Origin: JANNSO01 sp964485395
GTDB taxonomy: Bacteria; Spirochaetota; Spirochaetia; Treponematales; UBA12059
NCBI GenBank assembly: GCA_964485395.1
Contig: CAZAJF010000008.1
Location: forward strand, 55,454-119,453
Length of the DNA stretch: 64,000 bases
Direction: 5' to 3'
Under the pieces are notes generated by a model. It saw only the letters and a program-made list of their open reading frames with translations, made no database searches and was not told the DNA's origin. Made by a program: the position numbers and the translations under genes. Shown here piece after piece: positions 1 to 7,969 of this stretch; within the stretch, counting starts at the first letter, position 1, and each line of letters opens with the position of its first letter.

Positions 1-1
1 C

Positions 2-163
2 TCTTCGGTCCGGGAACTCTATAAAACCGACTATGAGGGGTTCAAAGCCGCCCTACCCGAAGCCTTCGGCGTAGAAATGGAGCAGGAGCTACAGGCTTTT
101 GCCCAATTCAACGGTTGCGAAAAATTGAGCACTGTCCCCAATCTAGCTGGAGGTGATAGTTGA
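2..163 (+). CDS. C-terminal end of an unrecognised protein (5' end outside window)
   Basis: An open frame enters from the left edge and ends at a TGA at 161-163, leaving about 53 residues. The fragment is acidic with no motif I recognise. Its stop overlaps the TTG start of the next gene (TTGA), so the two are probably co-transcribed and translationally coupled, which suggests a functional link with the NTPase that follows. No function can be assigned from this fragment. Confidence 0.6.
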   Translation, partial: SSVRELYKTDYEGFKAALPEAFGVEMEQELQAFAQFNGCEKLSTVPNLAGGDS

Positions 164-729
164 GCGATTCAAGGATATTCATCATCACCGGAGGGAGAGG
201 TTCCGGTAAAACGACCCTCTGTGCGAAGGTTCATGGGGAAGCGCGTAAAATTGGGCTTGATACAGCGGGTATTTTCAGCCCGGCTATTTTTGAGAATGGG
301 GAAAAAACCGGTATCAGCGCATACGATGCCCGAACGGGCATAACTAGATTATTGGCGAAAAAAAATGGGGGACAGGCCCCCAATTCTGGAATCGGGGGCC
401 TGTCCCCAGGAATGTCCCCGGATATGTCCCCGGAAATTCGCACAAAAATGTGGGACTTCGACGAAACCACGCTAATTTGGGGAAATTCGATTTTTTCCGC
501 TGCCTGCCCGTGTCAAATTCTTTTTGTGGACGAGATTGGCCCGCTGGAATTGGAACGGGGACAGGGCTGGACTTCCGCGCTGCGCGCTATTCAATCCGGG
601 CTGTACCGCTCTTGTCTTTTTGTCATGAGACCCGAACTGCTGTCCCGCGCGCTGGAACTTTTTCCCGGCGCCACGGTTGTGGACTTGGGGAAGGAATGTC
701 CCAAAGCCTTTTTTTTTCTGGACGCATGA
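160..729 (+). CDS. THEP1-type nucleoside-triphosphatase (NTPase_1 family)
   Basis: This 189-aa protein has a Walker A loop (GGRGSGKT, residues 11-18) near the N-terminus and a Walker B of the form DEIGPLEL (residues 124-131), the signature of the THEP1/NTPase_1 family of small P-loop phosphatases that hydrolyse nucleoside triphosphates; the physiological substrate is uncertain. TTG at 160 is chosen because it overlaps the upstream stop (TTGA). The gene ends in an ATGA overlap with the next gene. Residues about 69-91, rich in Gly, Ser, Pro and Met, are encoded by an inverted repeat of the GGGGACAGG family and probably form an inserted loop between core strands. Another repeat-like stretch encodes the RGQGW segment after Walker B. 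Confidence 0.82.
   Translation: MSDSRIFIITGGRGSGKTTLCAKVHGEARKIGLDTAGIFSPAIFENGEKTGISAYDARTGITRLLAKKNGGQAPNSGIGGLSPGMSPDMSPEIRTKMWDFDETTLIWGNSIFSAACPCQILFVDEIGPLELERGQGWTSALRAIQSGLYRSCLFVMRPELLSRALELFPGATVVDLGKECPKAFFFLDA
368..407. repeat. REP-like inverted repeat inside the NTPase gene
   Basis: Two perfect 14-base arms (368-381 and 394-407) of GGGGACAGGCCCCC and its complement enclose a 12-base loop. Two further GTCCCCGG fragments follow at about 413-431. The element sits in frame within the coding sequence and belongs to the same family as the repeats elsewhere in this window. Confidence 0.85.
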
Positions 730-1241
730 TGGCCGAAAAAAATTATAAGGCGAATTCCGGTTCCATGACGCCCTATACGGGCGGCGGCCCGGAGTTTGGC
801 AGGAATCCCGTGACCCTCGTGAACGGTAACCGTTATATCCTGAATGGACGCAGCTGCTCCGAATGCGTTCATTCCATCCATTTCGTAGATCGTTCGCCGC
901 TTTGCTGCAGGATCAATCTCTGCGACCTTGAGATCCCCCGCGAGATGCAGCAGAGGCTCGAAGCGGTAACAGATGTCGGCGACACGGCGTTGAGCCGATT
1001 TTTTTATCTGGAATCGCTACGGCATTTCAAACGCACGCTCCCTGAAAAGGAGTATGGGATTCTGCTCAAAGATAAACGCATACTCGACTGCGACGACAAG
1101 AAAAACTGCTACTGCCTGACGAACCAAAGCGGCCTTTACCGCGTTTGCGACCTTGCCCACCTGTTCCGCAACGGAGACGGGGCCGAAGCCTTCGTCTCGG
1201 CCACCTTCAAGGAACGCGACAAGATAATCGGGAATATTTGA
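726..1241 (+). CDS. Cysteine-rich protein of unknown function
   Basis: A 171-aa protein begins at ATG 726 in an ATGA overlap with the NTPase gene, so it is translationally coupled to it; ATG 729 is an alternative start. It has paired and clustered cysteines (CSEC near residue 43, then LCCRINLC, and later a CDDKKNCYC segment and a final VCD), a pattern that fits metal or Fe-S binding but matches no family I recognise. There is no signal peptide and no membrane segment, so it is probably cytoplasmic. The coupling to a THEP1-type NTPase is the only functional clue. Confidence 0.7.
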   Translation: MMAEKNYKANSGSMTPYTGGGPEFGRNPVTLVNGNRYILNGRSCSECVHSIHFVDRSPLCCRINLCDLEIPREMQQRLEAVTDVGDTALSRFFYLESLRHFKRTLPEKEYGILLKDKRILDCDDKKNCYCLTNQSGLYRVCDLAHLFRNGDGAEAFVSATFKERDKIIGNI

Positions 1242-1406
1242 TAACCTGACCGGAAAACAAGCGTTAGCGATTGCAGCGGCATCCCGTCGGGCCGTAGGCG
1301 CGGCGGGATAAAAGCGGAAAGCGCGACCTCGAGGCCGCGATTTTTTTTTTCGCGGCTTCGAGGAAACGCCCAAAACCCAAAACCGAAACTTTTTTACCTT
1401 TACCCC

Positions 1407-1433
1407 TAAAGTGATTTTCCCCAGCGCCGATAC
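1407..1433 (+). promoter_or_regulatory. Sigma-28 (FliA) flagellar promoter of flaB
   Basis: TAAA at 1407-1410, a 15-base spacer and GCCGATAC at 1426-1433 match the sigma-28 consensus (TAAA-N15-GCCGATAA) at all but one position. It lies upstream of the class-3 flagellin gene, as expected. Confidence 0.88.
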
Positions 1434-1601
1434 ATGTAATGAAAGACTGCATTTGCCGTTCCACGCTAGCGCGCGCAAGGGTGGCGGCCGGTGCGAACTT
1501 TCACGGATTTTACGTTCACGTGCGTGGTACGCGGAGGGGCGAACCGTACGAATATACACACAATCGGCACGGATGCCGGGCGGCCGTTGAGCCGTCGACT
1601 T

Positions 1602-1614
1602 CAAGGATAAGGAG
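1602..1614 (+). promoter_or_regulatory. flaB ribosome binding site with overlapping CsrA-like GGA motifs
   Basis: CAAGGAT (1602-1608) directly precedes the Shine-Dalgarno AAGGAG (1609-1614), 8 bases before ATG 1623; a third motif, ACGGATG, lies at 1569-1575. GGA motifs over the ribosome binding site are typical of CsrA targets, and flagellin mRNA is a known CsrA target in Bacillus and Borrelia. CsrA control here is an inference. Confidence 0.45.
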
Positions 1615-1622
1615 ATACAGGT

Positions 1623-2483
1623 ATGATCATCAATCACAACCTCAGTGCAATGTTCGCGAATCGTTCTCTCGGGATAACCAATGGCAGCACAGAGAAAAAC
1701 ATGGAGAAATTGTCGTCAGGTATGCGCATCAACCGCGCCGGCGACGATGCTTCGGGTCTTGCAGTGTCCGAAAAGATGCGCTCGCAGATCCGCGGCTTGC
1801 AGCGAGCGTCTTTAAACGCCCAGGATGGTATTTCGTTTATCCAGACTACGGAAGGCTTTCTCCAGGAGACGCAGGATATCGTCCAGCGCCTCCGCGAACT
1901 TTCCGTGCAGGCTTCCAACGGTATTTATACCGCGGAAGACCGCATGCAGATTCAGGTGGAAGTTTCCCAGCTGGTCGACGAAATCGACCGCATATCCAGC
2001 CATGCCCAGTTCAACGGCCTCAACCTGCTTACCGGACGCTTTGCCCGTGAAACAGGCGAGAACGCCGTTACCGGATCGATGTGGCTGCATATCGGCGCCA
2101 ACATGGATCAGCGAGAGCAGATCTATATCGGCACGATGACCTCCAAAGCTTTAGGCGTACGCAATATCGGCGACGATACTATCATGTCGCTCTCCAGCCC
2201 CGACGGCGCAAACCGCTCCATCGGGACTCTCGACGCAGCTCTTAAGATGGTGAACAAGCAGCGTGCCGACCTCGGCGCCTACACCAACAGGCTCGAACAT
2301 GCTATCAAGGGTATCGACGTCGGCGCCGAGAATTTACAGGCCGCCGAAAGCCGCATCCGCGATACCGACATGGCTTCCGAGATGGTACAGTTCACCAAAA
2401 ACAAGATTCTGTCGCAGGCAGGCAACGCAATGCTCGCACAGGCCAACCAGCAGACACAGCAAGTGATGCAGCTCCTCCAGTAA
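1623..2483 (+). CDS. flaB: Flagellin, periplasmic flagellar filament core protein FlaB
   Basis: This 286-aa protein has the flagellin N-terminal D0/D1 domain (MIINHNLSAMFANR onward, with the conserved SSGMRINRAGDDASGLA region) and the C-terminal D1/D0 domain ending in a coiled-coil-forming stretch rich in Gln. The short middle, with no variable D2/D3 domains, and the length near 286 are typical of spirochaete FlaB, which forms the core of the periplasmic flagellar filament. It has its own sigma-28 promoter, a strong AAGGAG ribosome binding site and a factor-independent terminator, so it is a single-gene unit. No signal peptide is present, consistent with export by the flagellar type III apparatus. 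Confidence 0.97.
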   Translation: MIINHNLSAMFANRSLGITNGSTEKNMEKLSSGMRINRAGDDASGLAVSEKMRSQIRGLQRASLNAQDGISFIQTTEGFLQETQDIVQRLRELSVQASNGIYTAEDRMQIQVEVSQLVDEIDRISSHAQFNGLNLLTGRFARETGENAVTGSMWLHIGANMDQREQIYIGTMTSKALGVRNIGDDTIMSLSSPDGANRSIGTLDAALKMVNKQRADLGAYTNRLEHAIKGIDVGAENLQAAESRIRDTDMASEMVQFTKNKILSQAGNAMLAQANQQTQQVMQLLQ

Positions 2484-2505
2484 GAGACGGCACACGCGTG
2501 AACAA

Positions 2506-2531
2506 AGGCGTCCTTTCGGGGGCGCCTTTTT
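2506..2531 (+). terminator. Rho-independent terminator of flaB
   Basis: An 8-bp GC-rich stem (AGGCGTCC with GGGCGCCT, one G-T pair) with a 6-base loop is followed by a run of T, 22 bases after the flaB stop. Confidence 0.85.
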
Positions 2532-2538
2532 CGTAGGA

Positions 2539-2567
2539 ATTTTCAATTCGCGCGGCAAATTGAAAAT
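2539..2567. repeat. AT-rich inverted repeat after flaB
   Basis: Perfect 10-base arms (2539-2548, 2558-2567; ATTTTCAATT) flank a GC-rich 9-base loop. A second imperfect hairpin lies at 2607-2633 and a GGCCTGCTAT direct repeat lies between them. The function is unknown. Confidence 0.6.
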
Positions 2568-2669
2568 ATGCCTTACTCTGCGGCCTGCTATTTGGCCTGC
2601 TATGAAAATCAAGGTTTTCCACAAAACTTGATTTGCCGGTGAATTGTATTTTTAAAACTAGTTTTATTT

Positions 2670-2685
2670 GGGGACAGGGCTCGAA
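2670..2685 (+). repeat. Dispersed GGGGACAGGGCTC repeat copy
   Basis: An intergenic copy of the window-wide repeat, reading GGGGACAGGGCTCGAA, just upstream of the promoter of the next gene. Confidence 0.75.
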
Positions 2686-2713
2686 TTTGGTTCAACAACC
2701 TCGTTCCCGCTCC

Positions 2714-2743
2714 TTGAATCTGCGCGCTTTTCGAGCATATAAT
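2714..2743 (+). promoter_or_regulatory. Sigma-70-like promoter abutting the 2754 start
   Basis: TTGAAT (2714-2719), an 18-base spacer and a perfect TATAAT (2738-2743). The -10 box ends 10 bases before ATG 2754, so the predicted transcript has a leader of only a few bases. It also overlaps and so argues against the ATG at 2742. Confidence 0.65.
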
Positions 2744-2753
2744 GGGTGGTGCA

Positions 2754-4310
2754 ATGGATTCGGCACAAAAAGACGTACGGGAACTCGTACTTGAGCAGAT
2801 TTTTCCGGAACTGCGCTACGGCGGAGACCCGGATATCGAACGCTATTTTGAGCTCCGCCAGCAAGGCAGGATGTTCGATGCGCTGGCTCTCTACAGGCAA
2901 CGCCTCAAACCACGGTATCCCGACGATAAAAAACGCGTCGTGCTCCTCGCGCTTTTCCGTACCCGAGCCCCCCAATATCAACAGTTTTTACACGACTTGC
3001 TCATGGAGCGGGCCGATGAAATAATCAATCGCCTCAAAAAAAACATCGATGCCCTCGTTCTGCCTCTGCAAAATGTACGCATGAAAGATACCTACGCCGT
3101 GCTTAAAATGGTGGAGGTCGTCGCGCGCATGCTTCCGGTGGATCCGGAAAAGGCCAAGACAGCGGCCGCCGCCTATGAAAACCAAGCTTCCATCCTCAAG
3201 TACAAAAAAACCGAGATGACGCGCCTGTGTTATCTGCTCGGGGAATTTTACGAGCAGGCGCTCGTGGAAGAACTGGAAGCCGCCGATTTTCTGATGGTAA
3301 GCCCTTCCATAGAAGCCGAACGCCGCAAACAGGAAGAGCAAACCGCCAAGCATAATTTCTTCGACATCTCGCGCATCGAGTTCGATGCCGCCGATACGAA
3401 GCGCATCGAGATTTCCACGGCTTTCACCCGCAACGAGGACAAAGTCCTGGCCTACTGCCATAAGTACTGGCTGCGCGTGGAGGATCCGGCGTTCGAGCGG
3501 ATTATATGGCTGTACTCGCGCAAGTATGAGACGCAGCATTACGATATTTTCCGTACCATAAAGTTGGGACGGAGAAGAAAATATACCGATGACGATATCC
3601 TCACGATGGTTGCCACCAACCTGACTACGAAATATTCCTATACGGTGCAAGGCGACATCTACATGCAGGCTGCCTGGCACCGAATAAAATCCGAACTCTA
3701 CTCGGGAGCCTCGGCTTCCGCAAAAACGAACGACGCTACCAAGCCAGGCCCGGCGACCCGGGAAGCTGAGAGCCTGCGGCGCCAGCGGGAGCTGGAGAGC
3801 GCGGCTGCCGAAAGCCGGAAAAACCGGGAACTACCGGAAACAAACACGGTATCCCGCGAGAACGGTCCGGGACAGGCAGCTTCCGTCGATAAACCGGAAT
3901 CCATCCAGGGCGAACCGAAACTCACACGGAACACGGAAAAGCCCAAGCGGCTCGCGGCGCTTAAAACATACGCGAGCCTTCCCGACCGCATTCCCACAGG
4001 CTCGATCTCCGATGCCATCAAGCGCCTCTCCGGGCGCGTGTACGACGTATACCACGATATATTCCTGGAACGCGTGCGCGGAGCCATCCATGAGGAGCTG
4101 GGAAAGCAAAAGAAAAAGCCGGCGACCCTTTTTGACGACCGCATGAACCGTGCCGAAGATCTGGTCTATCGTTTTATGGAAGAAAACTATACGAACTCCT
4201 ACATGGACTGGACCGGTTCGCCCGAGCATGCCCAAGTGGCGGAGCTGGGATTCGCGATAGACAGCCTGGAATCGATCATAGACAGCTGCTACAGGAAAAT
4301 AAGCGCTTGA
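2754..4310 (+). CDS. Unrecognised 518-aa protein, probably cytoplasmic
   Basis: I do not recognise a named family. The protein is soluble and mostly helical, with a charged N-terminal region (residues 1-310), a low-complexity, strongly charged linker rich in Arg, Glu, Pro and Ser (about 320-410), and a C-terminal helical domain (about 415-518). There is no signal peptide or membrane segment. ATG 2754 is preferred over ATG 2742 because a TTGAAT-N18-TATAAT promoter overlaps the latter. It sits between flaB and a periplasmic binding-protein gene, with its own promoter, so the neighbourhood does not fix its role. A link to motility is only a guess. Confidence 0.75.
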   Translation: MDSAQKDVRELVLEQIFPELRYGGDPDIERYFELRQQGRMFDALALYRQRLKPRYPDDKKRVVLLALFRTRAPQYQQFLHDLLMERADEIINRLKKNIDALVLPLQNVRMKDTYAVLKMVEVVARMLPVDPEKAKTAAAAYENQASILKYKKTEMTRLCYLLGEFYEQALVEELEAADFLMVSPSIEAERRKQEEQTAKHNFFDISRIEFDAADTKRIEISTAFTRNEDKVLAYCHKYWLRVEDPAFERIIWLYSRKYETQHYDIFRTIKLGRRRKYTDDDILTMVATNLTTKYSYTVQGDIYMQAAWHRIKSELYSGASASAKTNDATKPGPATREAESLRRQRELESAAAESRKNRELPETNTVSRENGPGQAASVDKPESIQGEPKLTRNTEKPKRLAALKTYASLPDRIPTGSISDAIKRLSGRVYDVYHDIFLERVRGAIHEELGKQKKKPATLFDDRMNRAEDLVYRFMEENYTNSYMDWTGSPEHAQVAELGFAIDSLESIIDSCYRKISA

Positions 4311-4417
4311 CAACGAGCCCCCGCGGGTCGAAAATAAATATTAACAATTCCACAAGGCTCCTGGATTCTCCGCCGGAGCGTCCAGCGCCGTAGCAAGACG
4401 AATCGGAGAACGCCGCC

Positions 4418-5998
4418 ATGAAAAAACTGTGCCTGCCGTTGTTCCTGTCCTGCCTCTCCCTTACTTTCCTGTCTGCCCTTCCCAAAGTCGCGGTACTCGA
4501 CATCATCGCGCAAAAAGGCATCGACGCGTCCGTAATAGTGCCGGTGACCGAGTCCATCATGGAAGAAGTGGTGGGCACGCGCGCCTATATGGTGCTCGAC
4601 CGCGCCTACGTGGCGCAGATCCTCAAGGAACAGGAATTCAACCTGTCCGCGATGGTAAACGATACGCAAGCCACCCAGGCAGGTCAGTTCCTGGGCGCTG
4701 ATTACGTGGTTACCGGAAAGGTCCAATTACTCGGGGATTCCTATTTTCTCGTCGCCAAGATGATCGAGGTTCGAACCGGCGTCATCGTGGCCCAGTCTTC
4801 CGAGCAAGGCGCGGGCAAGCTTACCGCGCTCCTGGACATGGCCCACGCGGTAGGCAGGAAAATCGTCTCTGGTTCTCCTATCTCGCCTTTGACCCCCGGA
4901 CTTTCACCGCCGGTCGGATCCGCGCCGGCCACCGGCCCAAAGCGCATTAAGGCCGGCTTCGTCACCCTTCTTGGAATGAATGACAGCGACCAGACCATCA
5001 TACTCGGCATCAAGCGCATCCAGGCAAAACACAAGGATTGGCTGGACACGGTCGTCGTGGATCGGGTAACTGCCGAATCCGCGCCTTCAGCCTTAGACAG
5101 ACTGGCGGATGCGGATTCATGCGATATTATTTTTATGTGCAACTGGGGTTTCCAAGACCAATGCCGGGAGGCGGCGGCCAGGCATCCGCACGTAAAATTC
5201 CAGAACATGGGCGGCGATCTGGACACGGAGCGCTTTCCAAACATGGGCGTCTACGGCGTAAACGACATCTCGCACTCGTATGTCGAGGGACTCGTAGCCG
5301 GCGCTTTGAGCTCCAGCGCTAAAATCGCATATCTTTCGGAATCCGCAGCGCAGGGTTCCTGGGTATATCAGATGGCCAATTATTTTGCCCTCGGCGTAAA
5401 GGCCGCCAATCCCAAGGCGACGGTATTCGTCCATTTTTTGCCGGAGAATCATTGGGACGTACGAGGGACGCAAACTTCCGCCGCCAAGTCGCTGATCGCC
5501 AAAGGCTGCGACTTCTTCGGCGGCGTGGACGGCGACGAGGTAATGGAAACGCTTAACGCATCGGCGGTTTCGGGCAAGCGCGTTCGCATGTACCAGAAAG
5601 ACCTCAGCTATAAAAGAAAACCAAACGTAATCGTTTCGGGCCCCATCAGGGATTTTCTATACTTGTACGAAAAACCGCTTCTGGCGCTCAAGGAAGGCGC
5701 CTGGAAAAGCGAGGCATTCTACCCTGCGCAAGCTTCCAAGTTCGGAGGCGGAGAGATAGCTTTCAATCCCGCCTTTCTCGAGGAGCTTCGCTCAAAAAAA
5801 ATAAAAACCCCCGACATGGGCGTACTGGGATTACTGGACTTGATAAATAAACGGGAGCAGCAAATCGACGATGGGGATTTTGAACCATTTACGGGTCCAG
5901 TCAAGGATCAAAAGGGTAAAATCCGGCTGCCCGAAGGCATTCGCGCCGAATGGAGTTTCTTCGAGAACATGGACTGGTTCGTGGACAACGTGAAATAA
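4418..5998 (+). CDS. CsgG-like domain fused to a BMP/Med-type substrate-binding domain
   Basis: This 526-aa protein starts with a signal peptide (residues 1-20, Lys-Lys then a Leu/Phe-rich core). Residues about 22-150 resemble the periplasmic CsgG/LpoB-like domain (KVAVLDI start, AQILKEQEF, then GADYVVTGKV). After a Pro/Gly/Ser linker (150-176), residues about 178-430 match the BMP/PnrA family of ABC-type binding proteins that capture nucleosides or related ligands (for example SYVEGLVAGALS and AKIAYLSE). No lipobox Cys is seen at the cleavage site, so it is probably periplasmic. GGAG precedes the ATG at good spacing. No permease or ATPase gene is adjacent, so it may be a ligand sensor rather than a transporter subunit. 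Confidence 0.8.
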   Translation: MKKLCLPLFLSCLSLTFLSALPKVAVLDIIAQKGIDASVIVPVTESIMEEVVGTRAYMVLDRAYVAQILKEQEFNLSAMVNDTQATQAGQFLGADYVVTGKVQLLGDSYFLVAKMIEVRTGVIVAQSSEQGAGKLTALLDMAHAVGRKIVSGSPISPLTPGLSPPVGSAPATGPKRIKAGFVTLLGMNDSDQTIILGIKRIQAKHKDWLDTVVVDRVTAESAPSALDRLADADSCDIIFMCNWGFQDQCREAAARHPHVKFQNMGGDLDTERFPNMGVYGVNDISHSYVEGLVAGALSSSAKIAYLSESAAQGSWVYQMANYFALGVKAANPKATVFVHFLPENHWDVRGTQTSAAKSLIAKGCDFFGGVDGDEVMETLNASAVSGKRVRMYQKDLSYKRKPNVIVSGPIRDFLYLYEKPLLALKEGAWKSEAFYPAQASKFGGGEIAFNPAFLEELRSKKIKTPDMGVLGLLDLINKREQQIDDGDFEPFTGPVKDQKGKIRLPEGIRAEWSFFENMDWFVDNVK

Positions 5999-6064
5999 AC
6001 CCTGGAAGATAAAATCCATGCTAGCATAGCTGCAGCTGATTATTAAAAGAAGCGGGAGAATAAA

Positions 6065-7048
6065 ATGACTAAAAGGCGACTAGGAAAAAGCAACCTGGAA
6101 GTGAGCGCGATGGGTCTGGGCTGTTGGACGATTGGCGGACCGTGGGACTTTCAAGAACCGGATGGCAGTAAATACCCATGTGGCTGGGGACAGGTAGACG
6201 ACGCGGAATCAATATCCGCCATCCGCTATGCACTCGACGCCGGGATCAATTTTTTTGATACTGCCGCCAATTACGGTTGCGGCCATAGCGAGCGCACGCT
6301 CGCCAAGGCCATCGCGGGTAGGCGTAATCAAGTAATTCTGTCAACCAAGTTCGGCTATGTCGTGGACGAAGAAAAACGTATCGTCCGGGAAACCGACGAC
6401 GTCCTTCCACGCATCCGCAAGGAATGCGAGAATAGCCTGCGCAATCTTAAGACGGACTATATCGATCTCTACCACTTCCATAGGGGCGAATACCCGATAG
6501 AAAAAGCCGCCGAAATTCGAGAGCTCCTGGAAACGCTGGTAACGGAAGGGAAAATCCGTTGGTATGGATGGAGCACCGATAATCCCGAGGGCGCGAAAAT
6601 ATTCGCGCAGGGCGCACATTGTACGGCCATCCAACATATATTGCCTTTTGTCTTTGACGCGCCGCTGATGTTGGCTATCTGCGATGAATACGATCAAGCC
6701 AGCATTAATCGTAGCCCACTTGGCATGGGATCGATGACGGGCAAGCAAAATGCCAACTCAACCTTTCCTGCCGACGACGTGCGTCACGGTATGGATTTGA
6801 CGACGGAGCGCTTCGCGATCAACTCCCGGCGCAGGGAAGCCATTCATAAGTTCTTCGCTGATTCCGAGGATTCACGAACTCTGGCTCAGATAATCCTTTC
6901 CTGGTATTGGGCCAGAAGCGAGCGAACCATTCCCATCCCCGGCTTCAGAAACGTTGCGCAGGTGAAGGAAAACATTCAGACGATGGAATTCAATCTTTTA
7001 ACCAAAAAGCAGATGGAAAAAATCGAGGAGATATATAATCCAAAATAA
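6065..7048 (+). CDS. Aldo/keto reductase
   Basis: This 327-aa protein belongs to the NAD(P)H-dependent aldo/keto reductase superfamily. The TIM-barrel N-terminus (MTKRRLGKSNLEVSAMGLG) is typical, and the catalytic tetrad is visible: Asp and Tyr in FFDTAANYG, Lys in STKFGYV and His in YHFHRGE. The C-terminal cofactor-binding segment contains IPIPGFRN. Substrate cannot be predicted. The gene stands alone: it has a GGGAG ribosome binding site and a strong terminator follows at 7087. Confidence 0.92.
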   Translation: MTKRRLGKSNLEVSAMGLGCWTIGGPWDFQEPDGSKYPCGWGQVDDAESISAIRYALDAGINFFDTAANYGCGHSERTLAKAIAGRRNQVILSTKFGYVVDEEKRIVRETDDVLPRIRKECENSLRNLKTDYIDLYHFHRGEYPIEKAAEIRELLETLVTEGKIRWYGWSTDNPEGAKIFAQGAHCTAIQHILPFVFDAPLMLAICDEYDQASINRSPLGMGSMTGKQNANSTFPADDVRHGMDLTTERFAINSRRREAIHKFFADSEDSRTLAQIILSWYWARSERTIPIPGFRNVAQVKENIQTMEFNLLTKKQMEKIEEIYNPK

Positions 7049-7086
7049 GAATAGTAACAAAGGTTAATTCTTGGTAAAAAGGAAGT

Positions 7087-7122
7087 GCCCGGTATCGTAT
7101 TCACGATTCCGGGCTTTTTTTT
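7087..7122 (+). terminator. Rho-independent terminator after the aldo/keto reductase
   Basis: A 12-bp stem (GCCCGGTATCGT with its complement, one mismatch) is followed by eight T. Confidence 0.9.
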
Positions 7123-7171
7123 GTTCAACCTGCGCCCTTAAACCGCCGAAACTATTGGAAGGGAGACCACC

Positions 7172-7966
7172 ATGGTACGTAGTTTATGGACAGCGGCAAG
7201 CGGAATGATCGGCCAGCAGGCGAGCATCGATACGATCTCAAACAACCTCGACAACGTGAATACGTCGGGATTCAAGCGCATGCGCGCGGATTTCGAGGAC
7301 CTGATCTATCAAACCGTTCGCGTCGCGGGAACGCCCGCCACCGAAGACACCGTGGTTCCCGTACCGGTGCAGATGGGCCATGGTGTAAAGCTGTCGGCAA
7401 CCCAGCGCCAGTTTACCCAGGGAAACCTGCAAAATACCGAGAACGTTTCCGATATCGCCATATCGGGAGACGGATTCTTCCGCATCATGATGTACGACGG
7501 AACCTACGCCTACACTCGCGACGGCGCGTTCAAGATTGATTCGAACGGCCAGTTCGTCACATCCAACGGTTATAAATTGATGCCCGAAGTGGTGATGCCC
7601 GAAAACTTCATTCCCGAGACGCTTTCTATCAGCCAAGACGGACGCATCAACGTAAAGGTCCCCGGCCAGAACGACCCCGTCGACGTAGGACGCTTGGAAT
7701 TATATCGATTCCCGAACCCGGTGGGCATGTCCGCCATCGGCGAAAACCTGTTCAAGACCAGCAATGCTTGCGGCGACCCGATTCCCGGCCGTCCCGGCTT
7801 TGACGGCATGGGCAAGACCATCCACAAGTTCCTGGAAATGTCCAACGTATCGGTAGTGCGCGAGATGGTAGCCATGATCGTGGCTCAGCGCGCCTATGAG
7901 TTCAATTCCAAGGCCATCCAGACCAGCGACAATATGCTGGGTACGGCCACGAACCTGAAGAGGTAA
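7172..7966 (+). CDS. flgG: Flagellar distal rod protein FlgG
   Basis: The 264-aa length and sequence match FlgG, the distal rod protein of the flagellar basal body. The N-terminal flagellar rod motif (SLWTAASGM and NNLDNVNTSGFKR), the central FlgE/F/G domain (GDGFFRI, YTRDGAF), and the C-terminal motif (EMSNVSVVREMVAMIVAQRAYE) are all present. A strong AGGGAG site precedes the ATG. The rod-binding gene follows 3 bases after its stop. In Treponema flgF and flgG usually lie together; here the gene upstream is an aldo/keto reductase with its own terminator, so flgF must be elsewhere. Confidence 0.96.
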   Translation: MVRSLWTAASGMIGQQASIDTISNNLDNVNTSGFKRMRADFEDLIYQTVRVAGTPATEDTVVPVPVQMGHGVKLSATQRQFTQGNLQNTENVSDIAISGDGFFRIMMYDGTYAYTRDGAFKIDSNGQFVTSNGYKLMPEVVMPENFIPETLSISQDGRINVKVPGQNDPVDVGRLELYRFPNPVGMSAIGENLFKTSNACGDPIPGRPGFDGMGKTIHKFLEMSNVSVVREMVAMIVAQRAYEFNSKAIQTSDNMLGTATNLKR

Positions 7967-7969
7967 ACC

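Larger units (their letters stand above)
1242..1622 (+). other. flaB upstream region and long 5' leader
   Basis: No gene is seen in these 380 bases. The region holds a hairpin whose 13-bp arms (1327-1339 and 1351-1363, one G-T pair) enclose a loop containing ten consecutive T, then a sigma-28 promoter and a leader of roughly 180 bases ahead of flaB. Confidence 0.7.

Noticed and set aside
450..725. Upstream extension of the Cys-rich protein frame to position 450
   Set aside because: It overlaps the THEP1 NTPase core in another frame and has no ribosome binding site; the ATGA overlap at 726 is a better start.
1017..1637. Long minus-strand open frame across the flaB leader
   Set aside because: It is antisense to the Cys-rich gene and the sigma-28 promoter, is rich in Arg and Ala as expected of a shadow frame in GC-rich DNA, and has no family similarity.
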